Below, piece after piece: positions 30,809-41,081 of a DNA stretch of 64,000 nucleotides. Source of the DNA: Trichomonas vaginalis G3 (taxonomy: Eukaryota > Parabasalia > Trichomonadida > Trichomonadidae). Numbering within the stretch: position 1 is the stretch's first letter; the number at the start of each line of letters is the position of its first letter. The stretch covers positions 32,255,896-32,319,895 of the forward strand of contig NC_067206.1 of assembly GCF_026262505.1 (NCBI RefSeq), read 5' to 3'. The translations under genes and the position numbers were made by a program. The notes below the pieces were generated by a model. It was given only the letters and a program-made list of their open reading frames with translations. It was not told where the DNA came from and did not search any database.

Positions 30809-30853
30809 TTGACTGCAGATAAAAAACTAAATTAAAACTTTAACCGATGTAAA

Positions 30854-31281
30854 ATGAGCTTGTCAAAATCAGAAACGAGAGTCTATTATATTAAATGACG
30901 CAAGAGGAATACAACATCCTTTCTATTACGTAAGTCAGAGTAAAGATGGTAAAATATATGTAAGAAAAAGAAAGGTTCCATTAGCGAATGCAGAAAGCGA
31001 CAACATTAAGGTGCATGACACGAGGGCGAAGCCCATATAAAACCTTCTATTCAAACTGAAAAGTCAATAGAACCAGAAAAAAGAAGCCAGATGTTCTTTC
31101 AATAACGAACCAAGAGCTTATTGCAAAGTTCGTGAATTTCATTGAAAAACAAACCGAGTCAAAGAACCCTGACCCGCCAGTGAAAGAAGTTGAGACAAAA
31201 GAGAATGTACAGTTCATTGAAAATGTCAAGAAACAACTTCCACCACGAATGCCAAGAAGAAGAGTGAGAATAATGAAGTAA
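30854..31281 (+). pseudogene. Small basic protein upstream of capsid gene, Maverick B, decayed
   Basis: A plus-strand coding trace begins at an ATG at 30854 after a T/A-rich stretch. It contains VSQSKDGKIYVRKRKVPLAN and ends with a Pro/Arg-rich tail (QLPPRMPRRRVRIMK). It looks broken in about three or four places. Its position directly before the capsid gene equals that of the long coiled-coil locus in Maverick C, but they are not visibly related. Confidence 0.4.
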
Positions 31282-31289
31282 ATAGATAT

Positions 31290-32882
31290 TTTTATCCGAA
31301 GTAAATACGCAGAACGAACAGCTAAACGAATTTACTCCAGCAGAGCATATTCATCAGATTCGCTCATATTTCGATATCATAGACAATGCAGTTCAAATTG
31401 GTGACACTAATAGAAAATATTCTGACGCAAAGATTCCATCACAACCTGGAACTGCTAAAGATAACACATGGGTAACATTCAATCTCTCACCTCCTGGTGA
31501 AAATATGTTGGACCTTTACAATACATTCATTACGTATAAAATGGAAGGTCAATTTATTGTAGATAAAGAAATTGGTTCAGGTTCCAATAAAACAAACCCA
31601 CCAGGATTTTGGATTGGTTTCGATGACGCTTTCTATGCAGTTGCTGGATATCAAATCCTTGCAAATGGTCGTATCGTATATTCTCAAGACAACGCAAGAG
31701 AAGAAGCATATATAACTTCAAACTCACAAACTACCGAACAAATAAAGAGAAGTAGATGTTTTCTCAAAGACTCGACATGAAGATGTATGGAGTCATTCGG
31801 AACATGCAGAACAGGACAAAATTGTTAGTGGTCCAATTACAGCAGGAAAATCATTTGATTTTAAGCTTCGTTTAAGAATTCCTGTTAGAAGATTCCTTCC
31901 ATTAGAAGCTATTCGATTTATTCCAGCTTTTGCAGGAAACATTCAGCTTAAAGTAAAGTTCAGTAGCGACGCCTTACAATGCACATCTATATCTGTAAAT
32001 GATATCATTGCTTTCAATCCAACTCTTAAAGTTGCATTTGCTTCAGATTCAAATCCACCGACAAATAAATTTGTTCCATGGAATGAACCATTCACTATGA
32101 TAACGAAGTCAGTAGAAGCTAGTGGAACAGTTACTATTACAGCTGTAACCAGCAACTATTTCGAACAAAGATGAATTTTAATGAATTTTCATTCATCCAA
32201 AGTCATTCTCTTTAGACCCTAACATTTATACAGAACTTGTAGAACATTATACAAACAAGGCTTTATGTTTTCCTGTTAAAGTTATGGATTGGATTCCTAT
32301 GGACGGTTCATTCTCAAAGAATACAGATTAGTTCAAGTGCAACATTTACAGCAGCTTATACGCCTATTAATGTTAAAAGTATTTGGGCACTATTTAGAAA
32401 GAAAAGACAACTATTATGTTAATTTTGAGAACCCTAAGTTTAAATATCTTCAGCTTTTCATGGGAGCTTATGGAAATATGCCTGCAGAACCCGAAAAATC
32501 ATATGGACCTGATTTTATGAAATGGTTGCGAACGCCTGCAATACAAACAATGATATGATAGGATTTAATGAAGATGTTATGAGGTCATTGGTGGATGATG
32601 GTAGTGTGGAACATAAATGGGATAGCTATGACAACACACATTTCTTATGTGGTTTTCCAACAGAAGTGGACTTTTGCTTCCAGCAAGGTCAAACATCTAC
32701 TGCTCCAATAACATACAAATTGTCTGTTAAAGGACCTATTGAACTAGCAACTGAAAATGTACCAAAGCCACTTATTGGATTTATGAGGGATTGTTTGCTT
32801 TGCCATTCAGGTGCGTGCTAATGGAATCCCAATAATAAGATTAGATGACTATAACTTAGCTACGGACGACGGTGAGGAATAA
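31290..32882 (+). pseudogene. Major capsid protein (double jelly-roll type), Maverick B, decayed
   Basis: The locus aligns by pattern with the whole capsid gene at 58267-59877: FDLKLRLRIPVRRFLPLEAI and FIPAFAGNIQLKVKF near 31855-31960 correspond to VKLKLRVPLSSFLIFRFL and YLPNWAGKISIEL there. Its last third resembles the capsid end at the left window edge. It looks broken in about four or five places. The first codons are not clear. The protein would form the capsid shell of the element's virion. Confidence 0.75.
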
Positions 32883-32911
32883 AGGATGAACGTTTATTTT
32901 AAAGCTTATAA

Positions 32912-33370
32912 ATGAGTTCTTCATCAAGCTCTCGTGAACCTTCACCATCTATGAAACAAACTTTACCAAACGATTATGGAGCACCTATTGAATATTTCTT
33001 ACGAGCTGCACAATGGCAAAGAGCAGTCTCACCAAGGTTAGGTGCTCCACCAGCTCCTGTCAAAAATAGCATTTGGTCAAGTCCTTATATAAGATATGGT
33101 CTCCCACTAGGTTTGCTAGCTACAGCAGGAGCAGTTATGATGTTGAAAAGAAATAAAGCAAATGTTGTAAATAATACTGAAGTAGCTGAAGTTAAACAAA
33201 CTCCAACACCTTCGCCAAAACCAACGCCTTCACAAGCAAAACCTTCAATGACTCCTGAACCTATGGAAGTACAAACTCCTGTTCAAAAGTCAACTCCTAA
33301 ACCGACTCCAACATTTAAACCAGAACCTACTCCTCAAATAAATCGTAAAACTCCTGCGTTTCCTTACTGA
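32912..33370 (+). CDS. Membrane-anchored Pro-rich structural protein, Maverick B (152 aa)
   Basis: The frame is whole from an ATG after TTATAA. Residues 1-12 are Ser-rich, about residues 60-78 form one predicted membrane helix (YGLPLGLLATAGAVMML) followed by positive residues (KRNK), and the rest is a Pro/Thr/Lys low-complexity tail with PTPSPKPTPS-type repeats. A single membrane segment plus extended tail fits a minor virion or membrane protein. It follows the capsid gene on the same strand by 29 bases. Confidence 0.55.
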   Translation: MSSSSSSREPSPSMKQTLPNDYGAPIEYFLRAAQWQRAVSPRLGAPPAPVKNSIWSSPYIRYGLPLGLLATAGAVMMLKRNKANVVNNTEVAEVKQTPTPSPKPTPSQAKPSMTPEPMEVQTPVQKSTPKPTPTFKPEPTPQINRKTPAFPY

Positions 33371-33418
33371 AAAAATAACGTTATTTTTATTTAATATTAA
33401 AATTTTTATTTGATTGAA

Positions 33419-33661
33419 ATGACGACTAAAGTCACTGAAGCAATGAAACAAAAGTTTTTGGTAGAATACATTAAATCAGGAACTATTCCAGAAGGTTTTT
33501 ACATTCATATAATGAAGGATGGTAGAGTTCAGTTTAGAAAGATAAAGCAACCATTAGATAAAGAAGGAATTTTGAGAAAGATTAAACTTCATGAGGACAA
33601 CATTGCTGAACTTAAGAAGAAGTTAGAAGAGTTGGAGAAAGCAGACGACAGTGAGGAATAA
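33419..33661 (+). CDS. Small coiled-coil protein, Maverick B (80 aa)
   Basis: The ATG at 33419 is preferred because it follows AATTTTTATTTGATTGAA as at other genes. The product starts MTTKVTEAMKQKFLVEYIK, has a strand-turn segment (GFYIHIMKDGRVQFRKIK) and ends with a heptad-like coiled coil (IAELKKKLEELEKA). The stop lies at the inner edge of the right terminal repeat. Confidence 0.55.
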   Translation: MTTKVTEAMKQKFLVEYIKSGTIPEGFYIHIMKDGRVQFRKIKQPLDKEGILRKIKLHEDNIAELKKKLEELEKADDSEE

Positions 33662-33826
33662 AGCAATGAATTCAACAGGGTGAAAAAACAGGTGAAAAAA
33701 GAGGTGAGATCTCACCACTTCACCTAAATTTATTTTTGGGCTATGTTTTCATACGTGTGAGGGTGGTGATATCATTTATTTTTTATTTTATTTTTTATTT
33801 TACTGAAAATTTTTATTTGGATGTAA

Positions 33827-34167
33827 ATGACAGAACAAAAGCAACTCATACAAATCGAAAATATAACAAACATACATTTAAACATTTATTCTTCTTCCTG
33901 AGCATAACATGTTCTTTCAAATACATCCGAGACCAGTTGACTTTTCATTGACTGTGTATAAAGATAGAAATAGTTATATCATTAAACCATACGATGACGA
34001 AGGTAAGTTATGTAAATTGTACGTTAAGAAGTTAGAGAAAGTTTATGGCTTCAAGTATGACTACAATAGGGTTAACACTGATGATGAAGATATTGAGGAA
34101 AATTTATGAGAACATTAGTGAAGTCGTTAGTGAGAACGATAGTGAGAACGTTTATTTTTTACATTAG
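33827..34167 (+). pseudogene. Second, broken copy of the terminal-repeat gene
   Basis: This is the mirror of the gene at 10467-10808, starting at the ATG at 33827. It looks broken in two or three places while the left copy is whole, so the two repeats are not kept identical by conversion any longer. Confidence 0.75.
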
Positions 34168-34215
34168 TGAGTTCGTTAGTGAAGTGAAGTGGGTGGCGGC
34201 TTTGTAAATATTTAA

Positions 34216-34264
34216 GGTTATGTTGGGTAAGGTGGAACGCAGTGCCGCCGTACCCAACATAACC
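34216..34264. other. Tip hairpin in right terminal repeat of Maverick B
   Basis: Arms GGTTATGTTGGGTA (34216-34229) and TACCCAACATAACC (34251-34264) are perfect, with a 21-base loop that is the complement of the loop at the left end. Confidence 0.93.
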
Positions 34265-34273
34265 ATACTAACT

Positions 34274-34840
34274 ATGATGGAGTCATGATTTCCATCCCAG
34301 TATATCTGACCGTTAACCCCTAACGCATCTCTAAGAGTTCTCATTACCGCATCAACTATTTTATTATGAAACGTATATGGAGAGGATGAAAAGTAAAAAT
34401 TAATTTGTGGGAAATAATGAGCCATAGCTGCCTGAAATCCTTTATCACCATCACCCCTGATATTATCTACTCTTTCATGATCTAGTAAGTATTGAATAGC
34501 TCTTCTTGTTTCCTGTTCTGTTTTCCCTTTCACCGGAATGCAATATAAATATCTAGTGTTAATGTTAATGGCAAATAAATAAGTAACGTTTCCTTTGAAT
34601 ATTCCAGATGATCGATTTCGTATGAATATGGATATGGAGCAAATGAAGGTCGACTAAATTTTTCCTTTAATGGTTGAATTTTCGGGTCAATTGGTTTATT
34701 TAATATCTTGAAATCCTTTTTAAAATCTTTTTGCTTCTTAAATGTTTGAAATGGATATAATAAAGTGAATGATGAAGGATTAACTGAAGGAGGAGAGGTA
34801 CTACTGTTGGAGGTTTTGGTGTTGTATGGTTTAATTTTTA
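34274..34840 (-). pseudogene. Integrase gene, 5' portion, Maverick A (split by Maverick B)
   Basis: The minus-strand stretch encodes the N-terminal and core side of a retroviral-type integrase: Lys/Pro-rich start, YPYSYEIDHLEYS near 34615-34655, RVDNIRGDGDKGFQAAMAHY near 34430-34480, and a helix with NKIVDAVMRTLRDALG near 34310-34360. The gene is interrupted at 34273 by Maverick B and the remaining part lies at 9995-10360. Apart from that insertion it looks broken about once or twice. Confidence 0.82.
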
Positions 34841-35310
34841 TCTGCTTTGATTTTGGAATTCAATCCTCCCTTCATTAATTCTGGATGTATTTTATTCATT
34901 TGTTTTAAATATGCTGTATATAAAGGTTTGATATACTTTCCCGCTTCGAGTTTATGTTGAAGGATGAATTCCAAAAGTTGATCTTCATTTAAAAATCGGG
35001 CTGAATATGGTTTAACTAATGAATCATAAATTAAAGCTTGTGCATCATTTATGGTCTGAAGGACCTGGGTGTTTTGTTCCTTTTGTTTTTGTTCCTTTGG
35101 CTTTTTGCGGCTCGGGATTATATAATTTATATAATTCATAATATCTTCTTCTGTTAATACTTTATTTTTGAAATCTTTCAACTGTTTAAGCTGTGATTTA
35201 GTTTTTCCCTTTATATATTCATTATTTTTAATTTTGTCTTTAATTTCAGAAATTATTTTATTATGATATTTCAAAATTTCATTTTTATAATATGGATAAT
35301 AATATTCCAT
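34831..35310 (-). CDS. Unknown lysine-rich protein, Maverick A (159 aa)
   Basis: The frame is whole from the ATG at 35310 (MEYYYPYYKNEILKYHNK). It has a long charged helical N-terminal half, a KKPKEQKQKEQ linker, and a second helical half with FLNEDQLLEFILQHKLEAGK and a Gly-rich end. It lies immediately upstream of the integrase on the same strand and overlaps its beginning slightly. No family is recognised; the linker suggests two small domains. Confidence 0.5.
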   Translation of the reverse strand: MEYYYPYYKNEILKYHNKIISEIKDKIKNNEYIKGKTKSQLKQLKDFKNKVLTEEDIMNYINYIIPSRKKPKEQKQKEQNTQVLQTINDAQALIYDSLVKPYSARFLNEDQLLEFILQHKLEAGKYIKPLYTAYLKQMNKIHPELMKGGLNSKIKADKN

Positions 35311-35495
35311 ATCATCACCCGTTATATTATTATTATATTTTTGGAGATATGCTTTAAATCATAATAATTAAGAAAATTTTGATTAAATACTAAATCATCA
35401 ATTAAAATTTTAAATCTGTGTTATTCATTTATATAAAAATAAAATCAATGTTTTAAGGGTGCCCACCTCTTTGAATCATAGTATCAAAACCATCA

Positions 35496-35624
35496 TTAAC
35501 GGTTCCTTTTGTCTCTTCTGTGGTATTTTATTAAAATAAATGGCATACAACATCCATTTTCACAACATACAGCCTTAGTGTGTGCTCCTGTTAATGCAGT
35601 CTTACCAATTGTTAAGCGAGTCAT
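35496..35624 (-). CDS. Tiny protein with CCENGCC motif, Maverick A (42 aa)
   Basis: A short ORF from an ATG at 35624 encodes a basic start (MTRLTIGKTALTGAHTKAV), a double Cys pair CCENGCC, and a basic end (KYHRRDKRNR). Two paired cysteines three residues apart could bind metal. It lies between the 159-residue gene and PolB on the same strand. It could equally be a remnant of a longer gene. Confidence 0.3.
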   Translation of the reverse strand: MTRLTIGKTALTGAHTKAVCCENGCCMPFILIKYHRRDKRNR

Positions 35625-35639
35625 TGACCCATTTTTAAG

Positions 35640-38600
35640 TTGTAATTAATATTCTGATCATCAAATATCAATTTATCATTTATTATATCCAAATAATTTT
35701 TAGGTGTTAATTGTTTATTTTGTCGTAAACTAACACCTTTCATTTTTTGTGCAATCTTTTTAAATCACTTCCATCAATTGAACCATTGAATGATGTATAA
35801 CACTTAGGACATAAAGCAACCATGTTATCACCTTGTTTCTCAATTGCTAAACCCAATAACTTCTTCTCATGTGCTTTTTCTTCAGCTTTATTCTTTAATT
35901 TAGGTTTAAATTTCTCATCAAAACAGAAGAAATCAAAAGGTGCGAATTTGAAAATGTTTTTATCATAAAATTGTTTATCGTAACAATTGCTTGAAATGCT
36001 TGAGTGTTAGGAAGATTTGGGTCGCCAGCGATTGCCCAATAAGATGAATCAGTATCACCTTCAATGAAATGAAAACGATTAACATCCATGCATTTATACA
36101 TAAAATCATAAATGAAAACCAAATACCAGTATTTAGCATTATCTAAAGTGAAGAATGCCTCTTGTAAACATGTATCACATCTATAAAATCTATCTTTAAG
36201 CATCACTTGATATGTATCTTCACCTATTTCTCTTATGTTTTTAAACTTATTTGACATACATGCAACGCGTGACTTCTGTGCATTCATTATTTTAGTCTTT
36301 GCGTAATTTTGTGTATTCATTGCATCGTAACCATATGATCCATTAAGTGAAATCTTGCAAAATAAACTTTTTCCTTTATTTCCTTCTAATTCAGCCTTTT
36401 GTCTTTCGTTCATAAATTTGTTCGCAATTCATTAAAACAAGTGTTTTTCGTAAATGTTAAAATTGATTGAATATCATCGATGATAAAATGAAATCTGTCT
36501 ATTAGATACCAAAGATAATAAGAAGAAAATGGTTGATATTGGTTGTGTTTGATGCTAACTGAGTTAATTTCCTCTGTTTTCTGGTCAACTGGTAGATTGT
36601 TTGATTTCATGTAATTATACATAAAACTGCCAATTGTTTTTTCATCTGTGATAATATCTAAGTTTCTTATTATCGGTAAAAAGTTAATGTAATCATTAAT
36701 GTATTTTTCATCAAATGTGACCCTTTACTTCAGCCACGAATAAAGTATTTTTCTTCTTAATTATTCCCAGTGCTTTTGCTTTCTTTGTTGCTGTATCACA
36801 AATGATAACACCATTCAATCTTCCCGGCATATACATTTTATGGTCAGTATATTGAATGAAATCATGAGGATTAGATGAAAATGATGAAGGATATAATGAA
36901 TTAAAGTCAACTCCAACGAAATGAGTTATAATGTTGGTGGTGTCCTCATTTGATACAGTTTTAGTTTCTGGATTATATGAAAGTTTATTAATGTGCGTGA
37001 TTCTTTAAGATTAACACGATGTTGAACATTTGATAGACCACCAGTAATTCCATTACGGAGAATGTGATAAGCTTCAACTGAATCTAAAGTCATTGGTAAA
37101 TTATTTTTTAATGCATAATTTCTTAAATTGATTCTTAAACGTTGAACATCTTCATCTTTATTTGATTTTACGACATTGCAATAACAACACATTAACTGAC
37201 AATTTTCTTTGGTATGTGGTTTTTCATTATCTATTCTATCCAATGTTGGTTTATTTGCATATGTAAACGCTTTACCACACATTTTGCATTTAGATGAAAG
37301 GATTAAATCGTGATAGTATTGATAGTCATCCATTGAAACATTGTTTTTAGTATCCCTTTCCGCTTTTTCATCTTGTTTCTTATATGATTCAATTTTATAT
37401 TTCCAATACTTTTTTGTTAATTCAAAACTTGATTCCACATTTTCTTCTTCTGGATATGTTTCGTTAGGATTGAAGTTCTTATATGCTAACGCGTAACGAA
37501 TCATTGATGCATTCGATGATAAAGAAAGATTATGAAGCATATCAATTTTATAAACAAATGTTTCTTCAATAATTTTTATCAATTGGGTCAATCATAATTT
37601 CAACATCTTTATTGCAATAATGAATAAAATATTCTAATCTATTCTTAAAGTTTTTAGCATCATTGAGATATATTTGATAATCTGAATCGGATATTGTTTC
37701 TTGTGTTAATGCTGAATAAAATGAATCTTGAGTGAATGGTTCCTTTTTATATAATTCATCTTCGTAATTCTCCCATGTGATGAATTGATAAGGGAAAAAG
37801 GATTTAACACGTGATTTATTGTTTCCGAAATCTTGAGTGAATTGGTCTAATGTTCCACCCGCTATATAATTTCTGATGTCAATAAATCTTAATTCATATG
37901 GACAGTTTGTTTTCTTTACTATGACTTGCTTAAATTGAGAAGAAGAACCCAGCATTGATTTTATCTTCCATTTGCAGTATTTAAATCACGAAGAATTAAA
38001 TTTAAATCAAACTTTCCTGAATTAAAACCAATGATATTCACTTTATTAAATTCTTCATCTAAAAGCTCTTTAAATGCTTCCTTCTGTTTTTCATTTAATG
38101 TTTGCGACTTCATTAATTCTTCATATTGTTCAATATTTGATTTAGCAACTAATGAACAGGTTGAAAATAAAAACTCAATCCAATCAGAAATAAAAGAATC
38201 ACTCGAAGTTAAGCAAAAATTCCTCGTATAATGTTTTATCGTTTAATTTAACCGTTGATGATACCATGAATGGTTTTAAGTAAGCGTTTAAAGTTGCACA
38301 CTCAGAAAGTTGTAATTCTTCTTTAGTCTCTAATGTTTCGAAGTCAAAAGTAATATAATATCTTGTTGGTTTATATATTCCTGCAAATTATGTGCTAATA
38401 GCCATTGATATATCTTCTGTTTCGTATATGTGGTGCATATGGTTGTTGTGTGTTTTGCAATTGAACGTCTTGAATTAATCTTCCATTATTTTCTTTACAT
38501 TTCTCACAATGTTTTAAAAATCTTCTTTGTTTTTCCTTTCTGGATCATCACGGATAGAATATACTTCTTCTTTGCAAAAGGGGCAAACTTTATATCCTGT

Positions 38601-40121
38601 GAGTGCTTCAACGTCTGTTATTTGTCAGCGTGAAGTTTTCCACATGGACTCTGTGTTAATAAAATATTTACTGTTTCAAATTCTGGATCTATCATTATTG
38701 ATTCCACTAATGGAAAGTCTACCTTATTTATGTCCACGTCTTCTGGTTGAGGATCACAATAATAGAAATCAATATTAACATTTAACATTCTCGCTAATCT
38801 CTCACTTTCTGATGAAATGTCAAACCCTTCATATGCATCTATGGCTTCATTTAAATAACTTCTACGAGTTTTAGGATTAACACCATCAGGAATGTTATAG
38901 AAGCGTTTAAATAACCTTCTACCTTCGGCTCTTATTTGATTATCATTCATTTTAGCTGTTCCATTTTTGTTCATTTATGTAAGAATAAAAATTAAAAAAT
39001 AAAAATAAAGTTTATTCTTTAAAGCCCATAAAATGAATTAAGAACACATAAATTTTTATCATCTGCGACGTGACGAATACATTTTAATTTACTCAAGAAT
39101 GTGTACCCTGATACATTAAATCTAATTCCTGTCTTATTTAATTTCACAACTTTGAAAAGGAATGTATGAATAGCTATAAAATGATGAGATGATGTTTTAT
39201 GGGTTGCTTCCATTTTTTCTGAAATAAATGAATAAATATAATGCTTATACGTTTTCATATCTTTTATATTCTTAATAACGAATGGTATAGACCTTTCAAC
39301 TTCGTCTTCCTTCGGTCTGTCTTTCATATGAAACATTATTGGTATCTTCAATAATGAAACCACAATCACATAAAATTTATAGGTTCCAATTGTTTCTTTT
39401 GATATTTTATCTAACAAATCAAAAACTTTATCAACACCTGTACATTTATTTAAATAATAATTTGTGTAAATATCATGGTCTTCTTTCTTAAATTGTATTT
39501 GTTGCATATGTTACATTTTTCAGTGCTTTTTGAATTTTTCAGAATCAAGAGAGGTGAAAGTAATATACATGGATAATCTCCATCGTCAATAAATTGTAAC
39601 TTATGTTTATGAATAAATTTTGTGCCTTCTTCTGAAAGTGTTTCATCTATTTCGCCATCTAATAAATTTTGTGTTGATTCTAAGACATAATTTTTATATC
39701 TTTCTTCATGAGATTTCTGAACTTCTGATTCTGAAGCTGGGATATTCATTAAACCCTCTACTTCATTTTCATTATATTTTTCAACTTCTCTTAATTCCTT
39801 AATTTTTTCATCTATTTCATCTCTTATTTTTTCCAGTCTTTCAATTTCATCATATTCATTATCTTTAATCCGTTCTTCATAATATTCAGGGAAAACATCA
39901 GGTTCTTTAGGTTTTTCTTTTTCAGATGTGGGATATAAGAAATTTATAACATCATCTTTATTCATTTTTCCATCATAATCAAATTCATTTAAAAACTCCG
40001 CGAATTTTTTACAATTTCTTAAATAATATTTATCAACTTCATAACCCGCCTCCTTTAATATATCCTTTATTTCCTCATTTGTGAATCCTAAATTTTTAAC
40101 ATTGTTAGTTGTGACACTCAT
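35640..40121 (-). pseudogene. Family B DNA polymerase, Maverick A, with HNH-like module, decayed
   Basis: From the start at 40121 (MSVTTNNVKNLGFTNEEIKD) the N-terminal part resembles that of the Maverick B polymerase (KLEHSEIKQLLTEA, then TYDRIHEFIKPQ against KDDVINFLYPT). Exonuclease-like strands are near 38345 (YYITFDFETLE) and 38025 (NIIGFNSGKFDLNLI). An HNH-like zinc module lies at 37160-37288. Motif A (VGVDFNSLYPS) is near 36905, motif B-like KISLNGSYGYD near 36345, and motif C (IEGDTDSSYW) near 36050. It looks broken in about eight places. The 3' end of the locus is approximate. Confidence 0.85.
37160..37288 (-). other. HNH-like zinc module inside Maverick A polymerase
   Basis: The minus-strand sequence reads CKMCGKAFTY, then TLDRIDNEKPHTKENCQLMC and CYCN. 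Two C-x2-C pairs flank a D-x-I-x-N and H-x4-N core, the arrangement of HNH nuclease folds that bind a structural zinc. It lies between the exonuclease and polymerase motifs. The polymerase of Maverick B has no such module at the same place. Confidence 0.75.
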
Positions 40122-40226
40122 TTCATACAAAATAAAAAATAAAATAATAAACATAACTAAGTTTTAATTTTTCGTAAGACATGAATCAAATAATTGATTT
40201 CATAAATTCAAATAATCATTAATTTC

Positions 40227-40697
40227 TTAAAGTTCAATGTTGAACTCATCAAATTCATCTTCATCATCATTATCTTTAGCGAGTTTAATTACTCTTTCAA
40301 CTCTATCTTTTGATAGTCTTGCGTTTAATTTTTTCTGAAGTTTTTCGTTACCAAGTTCTAAAATTTTACATGGATGATATTTAAACCTGTTAAATTCTTT
40401 TTCCTCAGTTTTAATCATTAATCTACAAAGAACTTTAGTGAAGTGGTTTTGTTGTTTAAACCACTTATCCTTAATATTTGTTATAAATTCAATATCCGGA
40501 ATTAATTCCCAAATTTTTGAATTTTCGATTAATTTACCATCAAATGCAAAAGCAATAGGTTTAATATTAAACTTACCTTTATAAAATAAACTTTCTATGC
40601 AATCATCAAAATAAACGTCTACTTGTTTAACATGGGTGAGAATTGGTGAAAGTTTATTCATTAATTGATTCACAGTCATGAATTTTGATTCACTCAT
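40227..40697 (-). CDS. Conserved Maverick ORF X, Maverick A (156 aa)
   Basis: The frame is whole from the ATG at 40697 (MSESKFMTVNQLMNKLSPIL). It shares with 62921-63340 the start pattern (FMTVNQLMNKL / FISVNKYMSGL), VDVYFDD / LNVYFYH, and FNIKPIAFAFDGKL / WNIEPVKFAIVTKN, and with both other copies an acidic tail (DNDDEDEFDEFNIEL). It lies upstream of PolB on the same strand, 106 bases from its start, and is one of the best preserved genes of the decayed element. Function is unknown. Confidence 0.65.
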   Translation of the reverse strand: MSESKFMTVNQLMNKLSPILTHVKQVDVYFDDCIESLFYKGKFNIKPIAFAFDGKLIENSKIWELIPDIEFITNIKDKWFKQQNHFTKVLCRLMIKTEEKEFNRFKYHPCKILELGNEKLQKKLNARLSKDRVERVIKLAKDNDDEDEFDEFNIEL

Positions 40698-41081
40698 TTC
40701 TTACGAATTTAAAAAATAAATTATTCAAAAATGTAAGACATTAGTTTCTAATTTCTTTTACTCGTTTATGAGGTCTTTGATTATGACTCCATTGATTCCA
40801 TTCAGGATTTAAACAATGTTTAATTAATCGCGGAATATCTGACATCATCTATATATATATAGCTTCTTTTATTTTTTTTATTACATTATGTATGGGCTGA
40901 GTGTAAATGTCTTACAATTTTGAATATTTTTAAATCTTGATTTATTCAAAAACGTAAGAATAAAAACCGTAAGAATCATACATTTTTTACTTCATATGTT
41001 AAAAAAAATGATACAAAATCGTTCAATATTGTATGAATTCTTACGTTTACAAAAAAAGTCACTAACCCCGCCATATATACT
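40698..41081. other. Terminal zone of Maverick A without clear gene
   Basis: No convincing frame is present. The sequence is AT-rich and holds several copies of a CGTAAGAAT-type motif in both orientations (near 40695, 40955, 40968, 41040). The last bases CTAACCCCGCCATATATACT look like the complement of a Maverick tip beginning AGTATATATGG. The matching left end would lie outside the window. Confidence 0.5.

Larger units (their letters stand above)
10361..34273. mobile_element. Maverick/Polinton B, nested inside Maverick A
   Basis: Both ends are visible. Terminal inverted repeats of 614-616 bp begin AGTTAGTATGG at 10361 and end with its complement at 34273. The flanks carry a 5 bp target duplication, ATGAT, at 10356-10360 and 34274-34278, within the 5-6 bp known for Mavericks. 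Parts from left to right are a repeat-borne small gene, structural genes, packaging ATPase, penton-like candidate, fibre, integrase, KilA-N genes, a conserved ORF, PolB, an unknown gene split by mariner, capsid protein and small structural genes. Several genes are broken, about twenty breaks overall, while others look whole. It is younger than A and older than the mariner and the TIR insertion it contains. Confidence 0.93.
33658..34273 (-). repeat. Right terminal inverted repeat of Maverick B
   Basis: Inverted copy of 10361-10974. It ends CCATACTAACT at 34273, followed by the target duplication ATGAT. It carries a broken second copy of the small gene and the mirrored tip hairpin. Confidence 0.92.
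34274..41081. mobile_element. Maverick/Polinton A, right part
   Basis: This continues Maverick A after the nested Maverick B. All genes here are on the minus strand: integrase 5' portion, a 159-residue gene, a small Cys-rich ORF, PolB and ORF X. The right end is placed at about 41081 because ATATATACT there is the complement of an AGTATATAT start like the AGT start of Maverick B, and because host Rab coding sequence begins at 41209. The left end is outside the window, so the terminal repeat cannot be confirmed. The part is heavily broken (ten or more breaks). Confidence 0.8.
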
